A stretch of 64,000 nt of DNA from Niastella caeni (GCF_004834005.1 NZ_STFF01000001.1:805347-869346), one strand, 5' to 3'. Numbered from the stretch's first letter, positions 33,935 through 43,155 are shown. Notes: generated by a model not told the origin, from the letters alone. Translations and numbers: made by a program.

Positions 33935-34411
33935 TTATACGTAGGCGATGCAGTCCATTTCTACCAGAGAGTCGCCCGGTACACCGCCTTTGGCAACAGC
34001 CACGGTTGTACGAACCGGGGGCTTATTTCCAAATCGCCCTTTGTACACTTCATTCATAGCCTTATAATCTTTGATATCGTCGAGATATACATTCACCTTC
34101 AATACTTTTTCCATGGAAGAACCGGCTTTCAGCAATTCTTTTTCCAGTTCTTTCAGCACATGATCGGTATGGGCTTTTATATCGCCCTCAAAGTGGGCGC
34201 CTTTACCGGCGATGAATACCATTCCGTTGAATTTGGTAGCGCCGGAAAACAAGGGCACATCCTGGTCATCTACAACATTAAAGACTTCTTTTTCGGTTGA
34301 TTTTGGTGAGGTGGGAGCAGCGGTTTCGGCTTTTGCAAATAATCCTAAACCTACTGTGCCGGCCACTGATGCAAATAATTTTTTCAAAGCATTCCTGCGT
34401 TGGTTAGTCAT
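33935..34411 (-). CDS. Exported RidA-family imine/enamine deaminase
   Basis: 158 residues: a twin-arginine-like signal (MTNQRRNALKKLFASVAGTVG) and a full RidA/YjgF domain (about 40-158). Family features: LFSGATKFNGMVFIAGKGAHFEGDI, a helix VLKELEKELLKAGSSMEKVLKVNVYLDDI, the arginine of PPVRTTVAVAKGGVPGDSLVEMDCIAYV corresponding to the conserved catalytic Arg105 of RidA. RidA hydrolyses reactive enamine/imine intermediates released by PLP-dependent lyases to keto acids. It is the first gene of the putative catabolic operon and precedes a Tat-exported PLP enzyme. Both carrying the same style of signal argues they act together in the periplasm. The 5' region contains a TGCAAA-N3-TTTGCA palindrome at 34511. 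Confidence 0.9.
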   Translation of the reverse strand: MTNQRRNALKKLFASVAGTVGLGLFAKAETAAPTSPKSTEKEVFNVVDDQDVPLFSGATKFNGMVFIAGKGAHFEGDIKAHTDHVLKELEKELLKAGSSMEKVLKVNVYLDDIKDYKAMNEVYKGRFGNKPPVRTTVAVAKGGVPGDSLVEMDCIAYV

Positions 34412-34620
34412 GTGCGAAATTTTCTTTTAAGTGTTAGTGATTTAACAAAAGCTCCCATTTAGAATCCCCGCACTAATTTAAACCCATTCTCGAAATTTGC
34501 AAAAATTAATTGCAAATTATTTGCATTAAATAGTAATAAATTGAACTATAAGCTGGATAAAGGAGATTAAGTAGAGTATTTTAGACACAAAACATGCAAA
34601 TTTTGCAATTATCAGCAAAC
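34412..34620. promoter_or_regulatory. ridA upstream region with TGCAAA-N3-TTTGCA palindromes
   Basis: The perfect dyad TGCAAATTATTTGCA (34511-34525, 100 bases upstream of the ridA start) has the same arms as the two palindromes in the deoR-susC gap. A close variant, TGCAAA-T-TTTGCA (34595-34607), and half-sites (TTTGCAAAAA near 34496) are present. A binding site for the DeoR-family protein encoded at 3379, or for a relative, is inferred. The sequence is AT-rich, but three 12-position matches all upstream of such genes is a strong coincidence. Confidence 0.55.
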
Positions 34621-34822
34621 TTATTGAGTTGAAGCACATACCTATCTTGTCATGATCAGCCTGATAGTGGCGGCGACCATTTAAGCTTTAAATGGCCCAA
34701 ATTAATTTTTGAATGATCGCCTGTTCATTAAAAGAAGCCATTTAATAAGCCTGGTTATCATTTAATCTCTTAAAATCGACCTTTTGATTTTTTGACTGTT
34801 TGGTTTAACGAGCTTTGTTATC

Positions 34823-34975
34823 TATCAGGGTTTACCTGTTTGCATAGCAACTTAGCTTACAGGTTGCTCATCTTTGCCTGTTTGTTTAACGTATTTTGCC
34901 ATCCGTTATCAGGGTTTGCCTGTTTGCATAGCAACTTAGCCCACAGGTTGCTCATCTTTGCCTGTTTGTTTAACG
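34823..34975. repeat. 84-bp-period tandem direct repeat (two copies)
   Basis: Copy 1 spans 34823-34891 and copy 2 34907-34975; over 69 bases they differ at about three positions (TTTACC versus TTTGCC, CTTAC versus CCCAC). A degenerate third relative follows from about 35039. The period is 84 bases, a multiple of three. The origin is unknown; an intergenic word-repeat array is the simplest reading. Confidence 0.75.
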
Positions 34976-35115
34976 GGCTGGGTTATCAGTTTTTCGTCTT
35001 TGATAACCAACTTTACGAATTTGCTACATGGTTTGCAGGTTTTACTTGTTTGTTTATCGGATTTAACCACACGTTGAACGGTTTTGATCGCCACACACTC
35101 AGCTAAAGGGGTTTT

Positions 35116-35144
35116 CCTGCAGGTTTGTGTGTTAAACCTGCAGG
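35116..35144. repeat. Perfect 11-bp inverted repeat (hairpin)
   Basis: Arms CCTGCAGGTTT (35116-35126) and AAACCTGCAGG (35134-35144) pair perfectly over a 7-base loop. Neither strand has a T-run right after it, so it is not a standard terminator. It lies about 380 bases upstream of the pectate-lyase-like gene. Confidence 0.7.
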
Positions 35145-35526
35145 CGGACAGCTAAAGTTGCCTAGCAAACATCAAAATCCGCAAAGTTGAATGATAAACT
35201 CATTCAGTTGAGAGATAAACCCGTGCAGCCGACAGGTAAAACTGATATGCGGATATCTCAGGTTGCCATGCGATTTAACCAAACCGGCATATCAGATGGA
35301 AAAAGCAGCTAACTATATGCCATTACCTGCTCGTAAAAAGATCGTAATTGAATTGCAGATAAGATCTCGGCGAAAGTTTGTTCTACCCCGTAAGAAGATA
35401 TACCCACTCAGGATGGAGCAGGACAATGCAACAAGGGCAATTAATTAACATTGATCGCGATTGCAGGTACTGAAAACAGTGTGCACTAAACGATTGCCAA
35501 TTAACACCATTCCATAATTAATTGCC

Positions 35527-38500
35527 ATGCGAAAATTTGCTTTACGTCAACGCAAAGTGATCCTCTTTGCGGTCCTTTCCTTTCTATTCCTCCATTCTTT
35601 TACAGTTACCCATGCGCAAACCCTGGCTTTTCCCGGCGCTACCGGGTTCGGGCGTTTTGCCAAAGGCGCGCGGGGTGTTGCAACACCAACCGTGTATGTA
35701 GTTACCAATTTGTACGACAGCGGTCCGGGTTCGTTTCGCGAAGCAGTAAGCACGCCTGGCCGGATTGTCGTTTTTGCCGTTGGAGGTATTATTAATCTGG
35801 CTTCTGATGTAGTGGTAGCTGCCAATGTTACCATTGCCGGACAAACCGCACCGGGCGACGGTATTGTACTGTTCAATAAAAGGGTGACGTTTACCGGCGC
35901 TAACAATACTATTTGTCGCTTTTTGCGTATCAGACTGGGAGCTGCCGGCAACTCGGGCAAAGATGCATCGGGCCTGGCCAATGGCGCTAACATGATCTTC
36001 GATCACATGTCGTTTAGCTGGGGCATGGATGAAGTGTTTTCCATTAACTGGGATAACAAAGGCACAGCGCCGGATAGCATTACCGTACAAAACTCCATCA
36101 TCGCGCAGGGATTGCACCGCGAAAACCATTCGGCCGGTGGGTTGATCCAAACGCCTGATGGCGGAAAAGTAAGTTTGATCAGAAACCTGTACATCAGCAA
36201 TAAAACGCGTAATCCCAAAGTAAAAGGGGTGAATGAATTTGTAAACAACGTGGTGTACGATTGGGGCAATGGCAACCGCCTTGGCGATAACCTGAATTAC
36301 GGCTGGTCGGCCGATGCATATATTATGGGAGGCTCGGCCGGTGTTTCTGAAGTAAATATTATCAACAACTATTTCATGGGTGGGCCACTTACGCCGCCTA
36401 ATAAAACAACCCCTTTCTCCCGCGGAACAGGCACTTTCTTTTTATATGGCGCGGGTAATTATTTCGATAACAACCAGAATGGCATACAGGATGGTGCGCT
36501 GGTGCCTTACGATACCCTCGGTTATCCCGGCATTGCCGCCGATGGATTTAAAACCCAACCTTTCCCCTATCCACAAGCGAACCCGGCCTTCACTGCCGAA
36601 CAGGCATATAGCTGGGTCATTGATAGTGTGGGTGCAAGTTATCCCCGTCGCGACCAGGTCGATTCTTTATTAGCAGAAGAAGTTCGGTCGCGCGGCACCA
36701 AAGGCTATTATGTGTACCGCGAATCTGATCTGCCATTTACCAATGGCGGGGTTGGAACCGTTTTTAATGCCCCTGCTCCACTCGATTCCGACAGCGATGG
36801 TATGCCCGATAGTTGGGAAGATGCGCATGGATTGAATAAGAACAATACGCAGGATGCGGTAGCATACAATATCACTCATTCGCAATACCTGAATATTGAA
36901 GTATACATCAATACCTTGTTAGAAACACCGCCTGCTACTTTCATCAGGCCGCCTTCGAATGTTACATTAACAGCTTCCACCTTCGAATTACCGGCGCCTT
37001 ACTGCAAGATCGTTGTGCAATGGACCGACAATGCTTCCAATGAAGATCATTTTGTTTTGGAACGGTCTGCCAATGGTGTAACATATACTGATATTACACA
37101 TCCTGCAACGAACGCTACTTCCTACAGCGACAGCACAGGTTTGTTGCCCAATTCAACATATTATTATCGCCTCAAAGCGGTGAACAGCAGCGGCGCTTCC
37201 TCCTACAGCGCACCTGTTTCGGTAAAAACGCCACCATTGCCTTCGGCTCCGTCAGCAGCTACGGCTCCGGTGCCGGCCAACGGCAACCAGTATGTTGAAT
37301 TAGCTGGTGGCGTCACCACTTTAAAATGGTCGGGCAGCAGCAATACAGTAACGTATGCGATCTGGTTCGGCACCGATACCAGCAACCTGGTTAAAAAAGC
37401 AGAAATAGCTTATACACCCAATGCATCGTACAGTGTCACCGGTTTAACTGATTTTGTAAATTACTACTGGCGTATCGATGCCATCAACGCCAAAGGAACT
37501 ACCCAGGGTGAACTCTGGCAATTCAGGACCAGCAAAAATTTCCCCGCCGGGTTGGCAGGCCATTGGAGCTTTGATGAGACCGAAGGCCGGCAGGCTACCG
37601 ATTCTTCCACTTACCAGGACCATGGGGTTTTAGGTCTTGATGACGACAATCAAAACATCCGGGTAACCGGTAAAATCAACAACGCGCTTGATTTTTCTAC
37701 TGCCAGCCAGGATATGTATGTAGTGAATGTGCCGCACCAGGACCATTTGTATTTAGACAAAAGTTCGTTTTCTCTTTCGTTCTGGATGAAAGCCGATCTT
37801 TCATTACTGCCTGCTGACAATAACACCAGCGCCTACCTGCTATGCAAAGGTTCTATCACCCGCAACGGTACTACCGGCGCTACCGGCAAACGCTTCGACA
37901 TCGAGTTTAAGAATAAACAATTACGCTTTGCCATTGATGATGACAACGATGCCAATGGTGGTGGTAAAGATGAATTGCAGGCAGATGGCACGCCTTTCTT
38001 TACGGGTAACTGGGTGCATGTTACAACTATCAGGGATACAGCTACCAAAAAGTTGCGTTTGTACATGAATGGCGCATTGGTTAAAGAAACCGCCATCGCA
38101 AAAGCCAATGCCGGCATCGGAGAAGCCAGCGACCTCATCATCGGTAACATCGGCGAACTGGAGTTTTTGTCTTCCGCCAACAAACCAGCGCCTTACAAAG
38201 GCATGCTCGATGAATTGAAAATATACAACTACGCTCTCAGCGCTGAGGAAGTGCTTGGGTTGTACCATACCAGTCCGTTGCCTTTACAACCATACAATCC
38301 ATCCCTGGCGAATGGCGCAATGCTGGAAGGCTATGGCGACAGTGTGCGGATCAACTGGAAAGGCGGATTGAAAACCAACAGGTATAAATTATACTCCGGC
38401 ACCGATTCCAGCAACCTGTCGTATGTTTCAGATATAGCATTAAATGCACCAACATATACCTTCACCAATCTTACTGCCAAAACAAATTATTACTGGCGGG

Positions 38501-40476
38501 TTGACGCGGAAGGCGATGCAGGCACTACTACAGGTGCTACCTGGTGGTTCAGGGCTGTTTCACCCAAAGGCATGAGCGGCCATTGGAAATTTGATGAAGC
38601 CAGTGGTACCGTTGTTGCCGATAACAGCAACTACCATCATAACGGAAACATCGTGAATATGCCGCAAGTGACATTTACGACAGGCAAATTTGGCAATGGG
38701 CTGCAATACCTTAACCCGGTGGCAGCAAGCGCCGTGCATGTGCCGCATGCCGAACACCTGCTGTTTGATGCCAATTCGTTCTCTATTTCATTATGGGTAA
38801 AACTCACCAATGGTTCAAGCAATTATAATTCCTCCGGTGGCAAAGATTGTTACCTGATCCATAAAGGACAGTTCACCGATCCGGGTGGCAAATGGTACGG
38901 CATTCAGTTGAAAGATAGTATCCTTACTTTCGCTATCGATGATGCTTCTACAAAAACTAACCTGGATATTAGTTTGAAGAAAGCATCGGCCTTCCATATC
39001 TTCAATAACAACTTCAGCAACATTATTGTCATAAAAGATACCGCTGCCAAACAGATCAGGGTCTATATTAATGGGGTGCAGGCAGGTTCAAAAACCTATA
39101 CCACCATTGGCACCATCGGCAAAGCGGTTCCATTGCTCATTGGTAATTCCTTAGAGAATAAACCCTTCCATGATGTAATGGATGATGTACGCTTGTATAA
39201 CTATGCATTATCGCCAGCAGAAATAGCTTCCCTGCTCAATGGCAATCCATTAATAGCAGCAGTAACCGATCCGCAACCTGCAAATGGCGATACCACTGTA
39301 CCATACGGTACCATTAATTTGGGCTGGAAAGGCAAAGGACAAACTTATAATGTATATGCAGGCACTACACCCGATAGCCTGGAACAATTAATTACCCGCA
39401 TCACCACTACGTCATTTGCGTTAACAGATGCAAACAGGCCCGGCAACTATTACTGGCGGGTTGATGCAGTGCGCGATGGCGAAGCAGCCACCGGACCTAC
39501 CTGGTGGTTCAGGATTATAGATACCGTTCCACCGGTAGCCATCACCAAAAACATTTCTGTTACCTTATCAAATGGCACGGCAACCATCACTGCCAGTGAC
39601 GTGAACAATGGTTCATGGGATACATTCGGCATTCAACAAATGCAGGTTTCACCATCCACTTTCAACTGTACGAACATTGGCGGCAATGAAGTACAATTAA
39701 GCGTCATTGATTCCAATAACAACAGCGCCACAGCAAAAGCAATCGTTACGGTAATAGGTGTTATACCGGCGCCAGCCATTACGGTAAGCCGTACCAATCC
39801 TGTTTATACCGGCGGCGATGCCAATACCATTTACTTAGGTTATGGCGCGCAGCAATTAAAGTTAACCGCCGCCAATGCAATGCCTGCTCAATACACCTGG
39901 AGCCCGGCCAATGCATTAAGCGATTCAACCATTGCCAACCCGCTATTTACGCCAACACAGGCTGGCGAATATACCTATACGGCAAAAGCAACAAATCAAT
40001 ATGGCTGTACTGCTACTGCTTCCGTTAACCTGCATGTGGAAGATGTACGATGCGGCGGCCGGGATCAAAAAGTAATGGCATGTTATCATGGATTTGGTCT
40101 TTGTGTAAGCAAACTGGCCGTACCCATTCTCTTATATCTTGGCGCAGAACTGGGTGCTTGTGAAACAAACAATGCACGCATAGTCGCCGATCAACCGCAG
40201 GCGATCATTGATGCGCAGCAAAAGTTCATGGTGTATCCAACACCGGCCAGCAATCAATGCAGCATTGCGTTTACCCTGAACAAACCAGGCAAATACCGGG
40301 TTGAATTGTATAATACCCAGGGCCGCTTAATAAAAGTGGTAGGCCAGGGCGAAACAAACACCAACCAATTGCTTACGTATCCCATGAACACCAGTCAACT
40401 CAGCACCGGTGTATATTTTATAAAACTGGTTACAGCTACTGATGTACAGGTTAAGCAACTGATCATTCAGCGATAG
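35527..40476 (+). CDS. Large secreted pectate-lyase-like multidomain protein with T9SS sorting domain
   Basis: 1649 residues. Signal peptide about 1-31 (THAQ). Domains: a right-handed beta-helix of the pectate-lyase (PL1-like) type, about 32-410, with AFPGATGFGRFAKGARG, VYVVTNLYDSGPGSFREAVS, VTIAGQTAPGDGI and FDHMSFSWGMDEVFSI; a calcium-binding thrombospondin type-3-like DSDSDGMPDSWEDAHG (about 419-434); fibronectin type III-like modules (about 475-570 and 576-672); LamG/concanavalin-like domains (about 676-914 and 1015-1238) separated by another Fn3-like module; further Fn3/HYR/PKD-like modules (1245-1515); and a type IX C-terminal sorting domain (about 1572-1649, VYPTPASNQCSIAFTL to QLIIQR). 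It probably degrades or binds plant or microbial pectic polymer and is placed on the cell surface. Ends before a terminator at 40515. Confidence 0.88.
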   Translation: MRKFALRQRKVILFAVLSFLFLHSFTVTHAQTLAFPGATGFGRFAKGARGVATPTVYVVTNLYDSGPGSFREAVSTPGRIVVFAVGGIINLASDVVVAANVTIAGQTAPGDGIVLFNKRVTFTGANNTICRFLRIRLGAAGNSGKDASGLANGANMIFDHMSFSWGMDEVFSINWDNKGTAPDSITVQNSIIAQGLHRENHSAGGLIQTPDGGKVSLIRNLYISNKTRNPKVKGVNEFVNNVVYDWGNGNRLGDNLNYGWSADAYIMGGSAGVSEVNIINNYFMGGPLTPPNKTTPFSRGTGTFFLYGAGNYFDNNQNGIQDGALVPYDTLGYPGIAADGFKTQPFPYPQANPAFTAEQAYSWVIDSVGASYPRRDQVDSLLAEEVRSRGTKGYYVYRESDLPFTNGGVGTVFNAPAPLDSDSDGMPDSWEDAHGLNKNNTQDAVAYNITHSQYLNIEVYINTLLETPPATFIRPPSNVTLTASTFELPAPYCKIVVQWTDNASNEDHFVLERSANGVTYTDITHPATNATSYSDSTGLLPNSTYYYRLKAVNSSGASSYSAPVSVKTPPLPSAPSAATAPVPANGNQYVELAGGVTTLKWSGSSNTVTYAIWFGTDTSNLVKKAEIAYTPNASYSVTGLTDFVNYYWRIDAINAKGTTQGELWQFRTSKNFPAGLAGHWSFDETEGRQATDSSTYQDHGVLGLDDDNQNIRVTGKINNALDFSTASQDMYVVNVPHQDHLYLDKSSFSLSFWMKADLSLLPADNNTSAYLLCKGSITRNGTTGATGKRFDIEFKNKQLRFAIDDDNDANGGGKDELQADGTPFFTGNWVHVTTIRDTATKKLRLYMNGALVKETAIAKANAGIGEASDLIIGNIGELEFLSSANKPAPYKGMLDELKIYNYALSAEEVLGLYHTSPLPLQPYNPSLANGAMLEGYGDSVRINWKGGLKTNRYKLYSGTDSSNLSYVSDIALNAPTYTFTNLTAKTNYYWRVDAEGDAGTTTGATWWFRAVSPKGMSGHWKFDEASGTVVADNSNYHHNGNIVNMPQVTFTTGKFGNGLQYLNPVAASAVHVPHAEHLLFDANSFSISLWVKLTNGSSNYNSSGGKDCYLIHKGQFTDPGGKWYGIQLKDSILTFAIDDASTKTNLDISLKKASAFHIFNNNFSNIIVIKDTAAKQIRVYINGVQAGSKTYTTIGTIGKAVPLLIGNSLENKPFHDVMDDVRLYNYALSPAEIASLLNGNPLIAAVTDPQPANGDTTVPYGTINLGWKGKGQTYNVYAGTTPDSLEQLITRITTTSFALTDANRPGNYYWRVDAVRDGEAATGPTWWFRIIDTVPPVAITKNISVTLSNGTATITASDVNNGSWDTFGIQQMQVSPSTFNCTNIGGNEVQLSVIDSNNNSATAKAIVTVIGVIPAPAITVSRTNPVYTGGDANTIYLGYGAQQLKLTAANAMPAQYTWSPANALSDSTIANPLFTPTQAGEYTYTAKATNQYGCTATASVNLHVEDVRCGGRDQKVMACYHGFGLCVSKLAVPILLYLGAELGACETNNARIVADQPQAIIDAQQKFMVYPTPASNQCSIAFTLNKPGKYRVELYNTQGRLIKVVGQGETNTNQLLTYPMNTSQLSTGVYFIKLVTATDVQVKQLIIQR

Positions 40477-41297
40477 TACACACTGCAGGCTTTACATTTA
40501 TTAATACACATAAAAAAGGTGACCGAAAAATCGGTCACCTTTGGCTTTTCATATAATAAGTTCAGCTTGTGGTTGATGAAGTAGCCATATTTAATAAACA
40601 TGGCTACAGGTAAGGATTACGATCATGTAATAAAAGTTTCCAAATTACCAGATTAAAAAGCTGACCTTAACCAGTACAAATTGAAAATGCTACTATATAT
40701 CGAGTGTCTCATAGGTTTATCTACACCAACGTATTAGTCTTACCAGGAGCATACGATGCCCTGACAAAATCGGTATCTCTCAATTAAAATATTAAAAAAT
40801 GTATGAGCAGGTAAGGTACTTGCCGCAATAATACTTGCAGCTGCATACATGTAACAGGATATACGAATTAGGGCGTGGGGGTTACTTACTAACTGATCAA
40901 AAGAAAATGAACGTTTGGGAACCTTGGTAGTGTATTCTGAATGGTTGAAACGATACGGAAGGAAAAGCAGGTTTAATAAAAAACGATCAATGTAGACAGA
41001 GTGAATTGGGTGGCCAAAAGTAAAATAATTAATTGAATAAAAAATTTTTTAAAAGTATTACTTAAAAAAAATTAGTGTTTTTCTACAAGCTTTTTAGATA
41101 AAACATGCGTTTAGACAAGCATTTGGCAGAATAAATAACCCTGATCAATTTGTGTAGAAAAGCGACAATTGTGCAATATGACGACAATCAGGTATTGAAA
41201 CAAATAAAAACGGTGAGTCGTCCGCCACCTACGGAGCAACCCACCTTTGACCTGTAGAAAAAGAGCATTGTTAATGAAGCAGCTAGATCACCTCGTT
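40477..41297. other. 821-base intergenic region, mainly empty
   Basis: Apart from the terminator at 40515-40550, I see nothing recognisable: AT-rich sequence with poly-A/T runs (for example 41040-41075) and no clear repeats, promoters or small open frames. It separates convergent genes: the rightward pectate-lyase-like gene and the leftward TPR gene. Confidence 0.5.
40515..40550 (+). terminator. Intrinsic terminator after the pectate-lyase-like gene
   Basis: Perfect 11-bp stem AAAGGTGACCG (40515-40525) / CGGTCACCTTT (40532-40542), loop of six, followed by GGCTTTTC. It starts 39 bases after the stop codon. Confidence 0.85.
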
Positions 41298-42938
41298 TTA
41301 TTTATTATTACCTGTGTTGTTATTATCAGATGAGAGCTTTTTCTCAAGAATTGTAATATATTGTTGTGCGTCTTTGTTTTCCGGATCTATCGCCAGGATC
41401 TTCTTTAAATTTTCAGTTGCTGTTTTATAGTCTTTTACCTGGTTGGTTTCATAAGCTGCCAGATACCCATACGCTTCTATCAACCATTTCTTATTGGTTT
41501 TATTGGCTGGGTCTTTCTCAAGCATCGTGATCAATTGGTTATACCAGGGAATGGCCGCTCCTTTTTCCATCGTAGAATCCATCAATGAATTGGTGCGGGC
41601 GCGCCAGTAATAACCAAAAGCCTGGTCGGGATATTTCTGAATGTATGTTCCAAAAACGGTATCGGCCTGTACGTATGCTTCGGCCTTGAAATTAGCGATA
41701 CCCCAATTGAACAGATCGATATTGGAGGCTTTAGGATTGTCCTGGTAATACATGCCCAACCATTGCGCCTGGTTCAAATAATCTTTCTTGTCTTTATACA
41801 ATTCAGCCAGCTTCTTATAAAAATGGAATCTCTCCGGATGGTCTTTCGCCTTATTTACCGTTTTCAAATAATAAGTAATGGCAGAATCTTCTTTCCCTTG
41901 CGCCGTTGCATACAGATCGGCCATGGTCTCAAAATCTTTTACCACCATGTTGCTATCCACCTCTTTTGAAAAATACTGAACCATATTGGTCATGGCACTG
42001 GCGGTGTCTTTTGCTCCCAGGTAGCTATATGCCATTAATTTGTACAAGCGTGGCATTGAATCACCGCTATGCTGGGTCAGTAAATGTTTTGCTTTGGCGA
42101 TGGCTGCATCGTATTGCTTATTCAGGTATAAGAGGTCGGTATACAACACATCATTGTCTTTATTCAAATCACTTTTTGCAACGAATTGTTGAAAATATTG
42201 CAACGCCTTTTGCGGATCGGTGAAATAATAGTGGTAATACAGTTCGTAAAAAACAGGCGCATAATTGCTATCCGCCTGTTGTGCCTGGGTAAAATACTTC
42301 AGGTACATTTCCGGGTTCTTCTGAGATACAAAGATCTTTCCCATGCGATACAGGGCAACTGCATACTGATTGTCTTTCTCCAGCGCACCAGTATATGCTT
42401 TATATGCTTCTGATCCATTACCCAATTTGCGATGGGCATCGCCCAGCAAGGCATACAAAGCAGGGTTCTTTTTGTCGCGGTCAATGGCCCTATCGAGCAG
42501 TTGCACCGCATAATTTGCATCACCTGCTTTTGCAGTTATATGCGCTTCGGCAACGGCTGATAATATGTCGGGATTTTTTTCCCTTGTTTTATCCAGGGCC
42601 TGGTTAAAATAAAAACGGGCGCTATCCTTGTTGCCTTTACTCAATAACAAATTGCCATAAGCAACCTGGTAAAAAGGTTCGCTTTTTACGTTTGCCGGGC
42701 TTTGCGCCATTAAATTCTGTAAAGGAGCAGGCTTATCAGACAAAAGGAATGACTTTGACAGCAGGTACCAACTTTCGGCATTGGCGGGATCGGTCTTTAC
42801 AATATTTTGCAGCGCCGCTTGAGCGCTATTATACCGTTCGTAGTAAATGAATTTTTTTGCATCGGGAACCGTTTGAGCCAGGGCGGCCAGCGAAATCAAT
42901 GGGCACAGTACCAGTATTAATCCTTTTTTCATCAGCAT
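41298..42938 (-). CDS. Secreted TPR-repeat protein
   Basis: 546 residues from the ATG at 42938 (the open frame extends upstream to a TTG). A signal peptide (MLMKKGLILVLCPLISLAALAQ) is followed by about ten tetratricopeptide repeats, for example AESWYLLSKSFLLSDKPAPLQ, PALYALLGDAHRKLGNGSEAYKAYTGAL and QYAVALYRMGKIFVSQKNPEMYLK, and later PERFHFYKKLAELYKDKKDYLNQAQWLG. TPR proteins bind partner proteins; this one is periplasmic or surface-exposed. It is divergent from the two-component regulator at 43156 and is a candidate target of it, because a direct repeat resembling an OmpR-type site sits in the shared gap. No enzyme domain is visible. Confidence 0.9.
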   Translation of the reverse strand: MLMKKGLILVLCPLISLAALAQTVPDAKKFIYYERYNSAQAALQNIVKTDPANAESWYLLSKSFLLSDKPAPLQNLMAQSPANVKSEPFYQVAYGNLLLSKGNKDSARFYFNQALDKTREKNPDILSAVAEAHITAKAGDANYAVQLLDRAIDRDKKNPALYALLGDAHRKLGNGSEAYKAYTGALEKDNQYAVALYRMGKIFVSQKNPEMYLKYFTQAQQADSNYAPVFYELYYHYYFTDPQKALQYFQQFVAKSDLNKDNDVLYTDLLYLNKQYDAAIAKAKHLLTQHSGDSMPRLYKLMAYSYLGAKDTASAMTNMVQYFSKEVDSNMVVKDFETMADLYATAQGKEDSAITYYLKTVNKAKDHPERFHFYKKLAELYKDKKDYLNQAQWLGMYYQDNPKASNIDLFNWGIANFKAEAYVQADTVFGTYIQKYPDQAFGYYWRARTNSLMDSTMEKGAAIPWYNQLITMLEKDPANKTNKKWLIEAYGYLAAYETNQVKDYKTATENLKKILAIDPENKDAQQYITILEKKLSSDNNNTGNNK

Positions 42939-43008
42939 TACGTTTAAGCGCTTTTTTGAACTTGATGTCAAACTTATTCTACAGGCCTTAGGCTTAACTT
43001 AATGCTAT

Positions 43009-43030
43009 ATTAGAAGTAGATTAGAAGTAG
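43009..43030. promoter_or_regulatory. Tandem 11-bp direct repeat, OmpR-type response-regulator box candidate
   Basis: ATTAGAAGTAG is repeated exactly and without spacer at 43009-43019 and 43020-43030. OmpR/PhoB-family response regulators bind direct half-site pairs with about 10-11-base periodicity. The site is in the divergent gap between the TPR-protein gene and the OmpR-family regulator gene, about 126 bases before the latter. Confidence 0.5.
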
Positions 43031-43155
43031 GCTTTTATCCCGGAGAGAACCGTCCCTGCCGCCGTTTTTCACTGAAAAATTTCGAAATTGTAACTTCGTA
43101 GGCAATGCAGCGGATATTGCTGTTTGCACAACGCGTTTAAATGCACTTATAGGTT

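Larger units (their letters stand above)
34412..35526. other. 1.1 kb gene-poor region with tandem repeats and a hairpin
   Basis: From left to right: operator-like palindromes (34511-34607), a stretch of unremarkable AT-rich sequence, an 84-base-period tandem repeat (34823-34975), a perfect hairpin (35116-35144), and low-complexity sequence up to the pectate-lyase-like gene. A plus-strand frame at 34792-35106 would encode a 104-residue peptide, but its residues simply reflect the tandem repeat (28-residue period) and match no family, so it is not called. Confidence 0.5.

Noticed and set aside
34792..35106. 104-residue plus-strand open frame in the tandem-repeat region
   Set aside because: Its sequence is just the translation of the 84-base tandem repeat, with many Cys, Phe and Leu and no family resemblance or regular start context.
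35547..36275. Antisense open frames within the pectate-lyase-like gene
   Set aside because: They are shadows of the real frame with alanine/proline/arginine bias and no domains.
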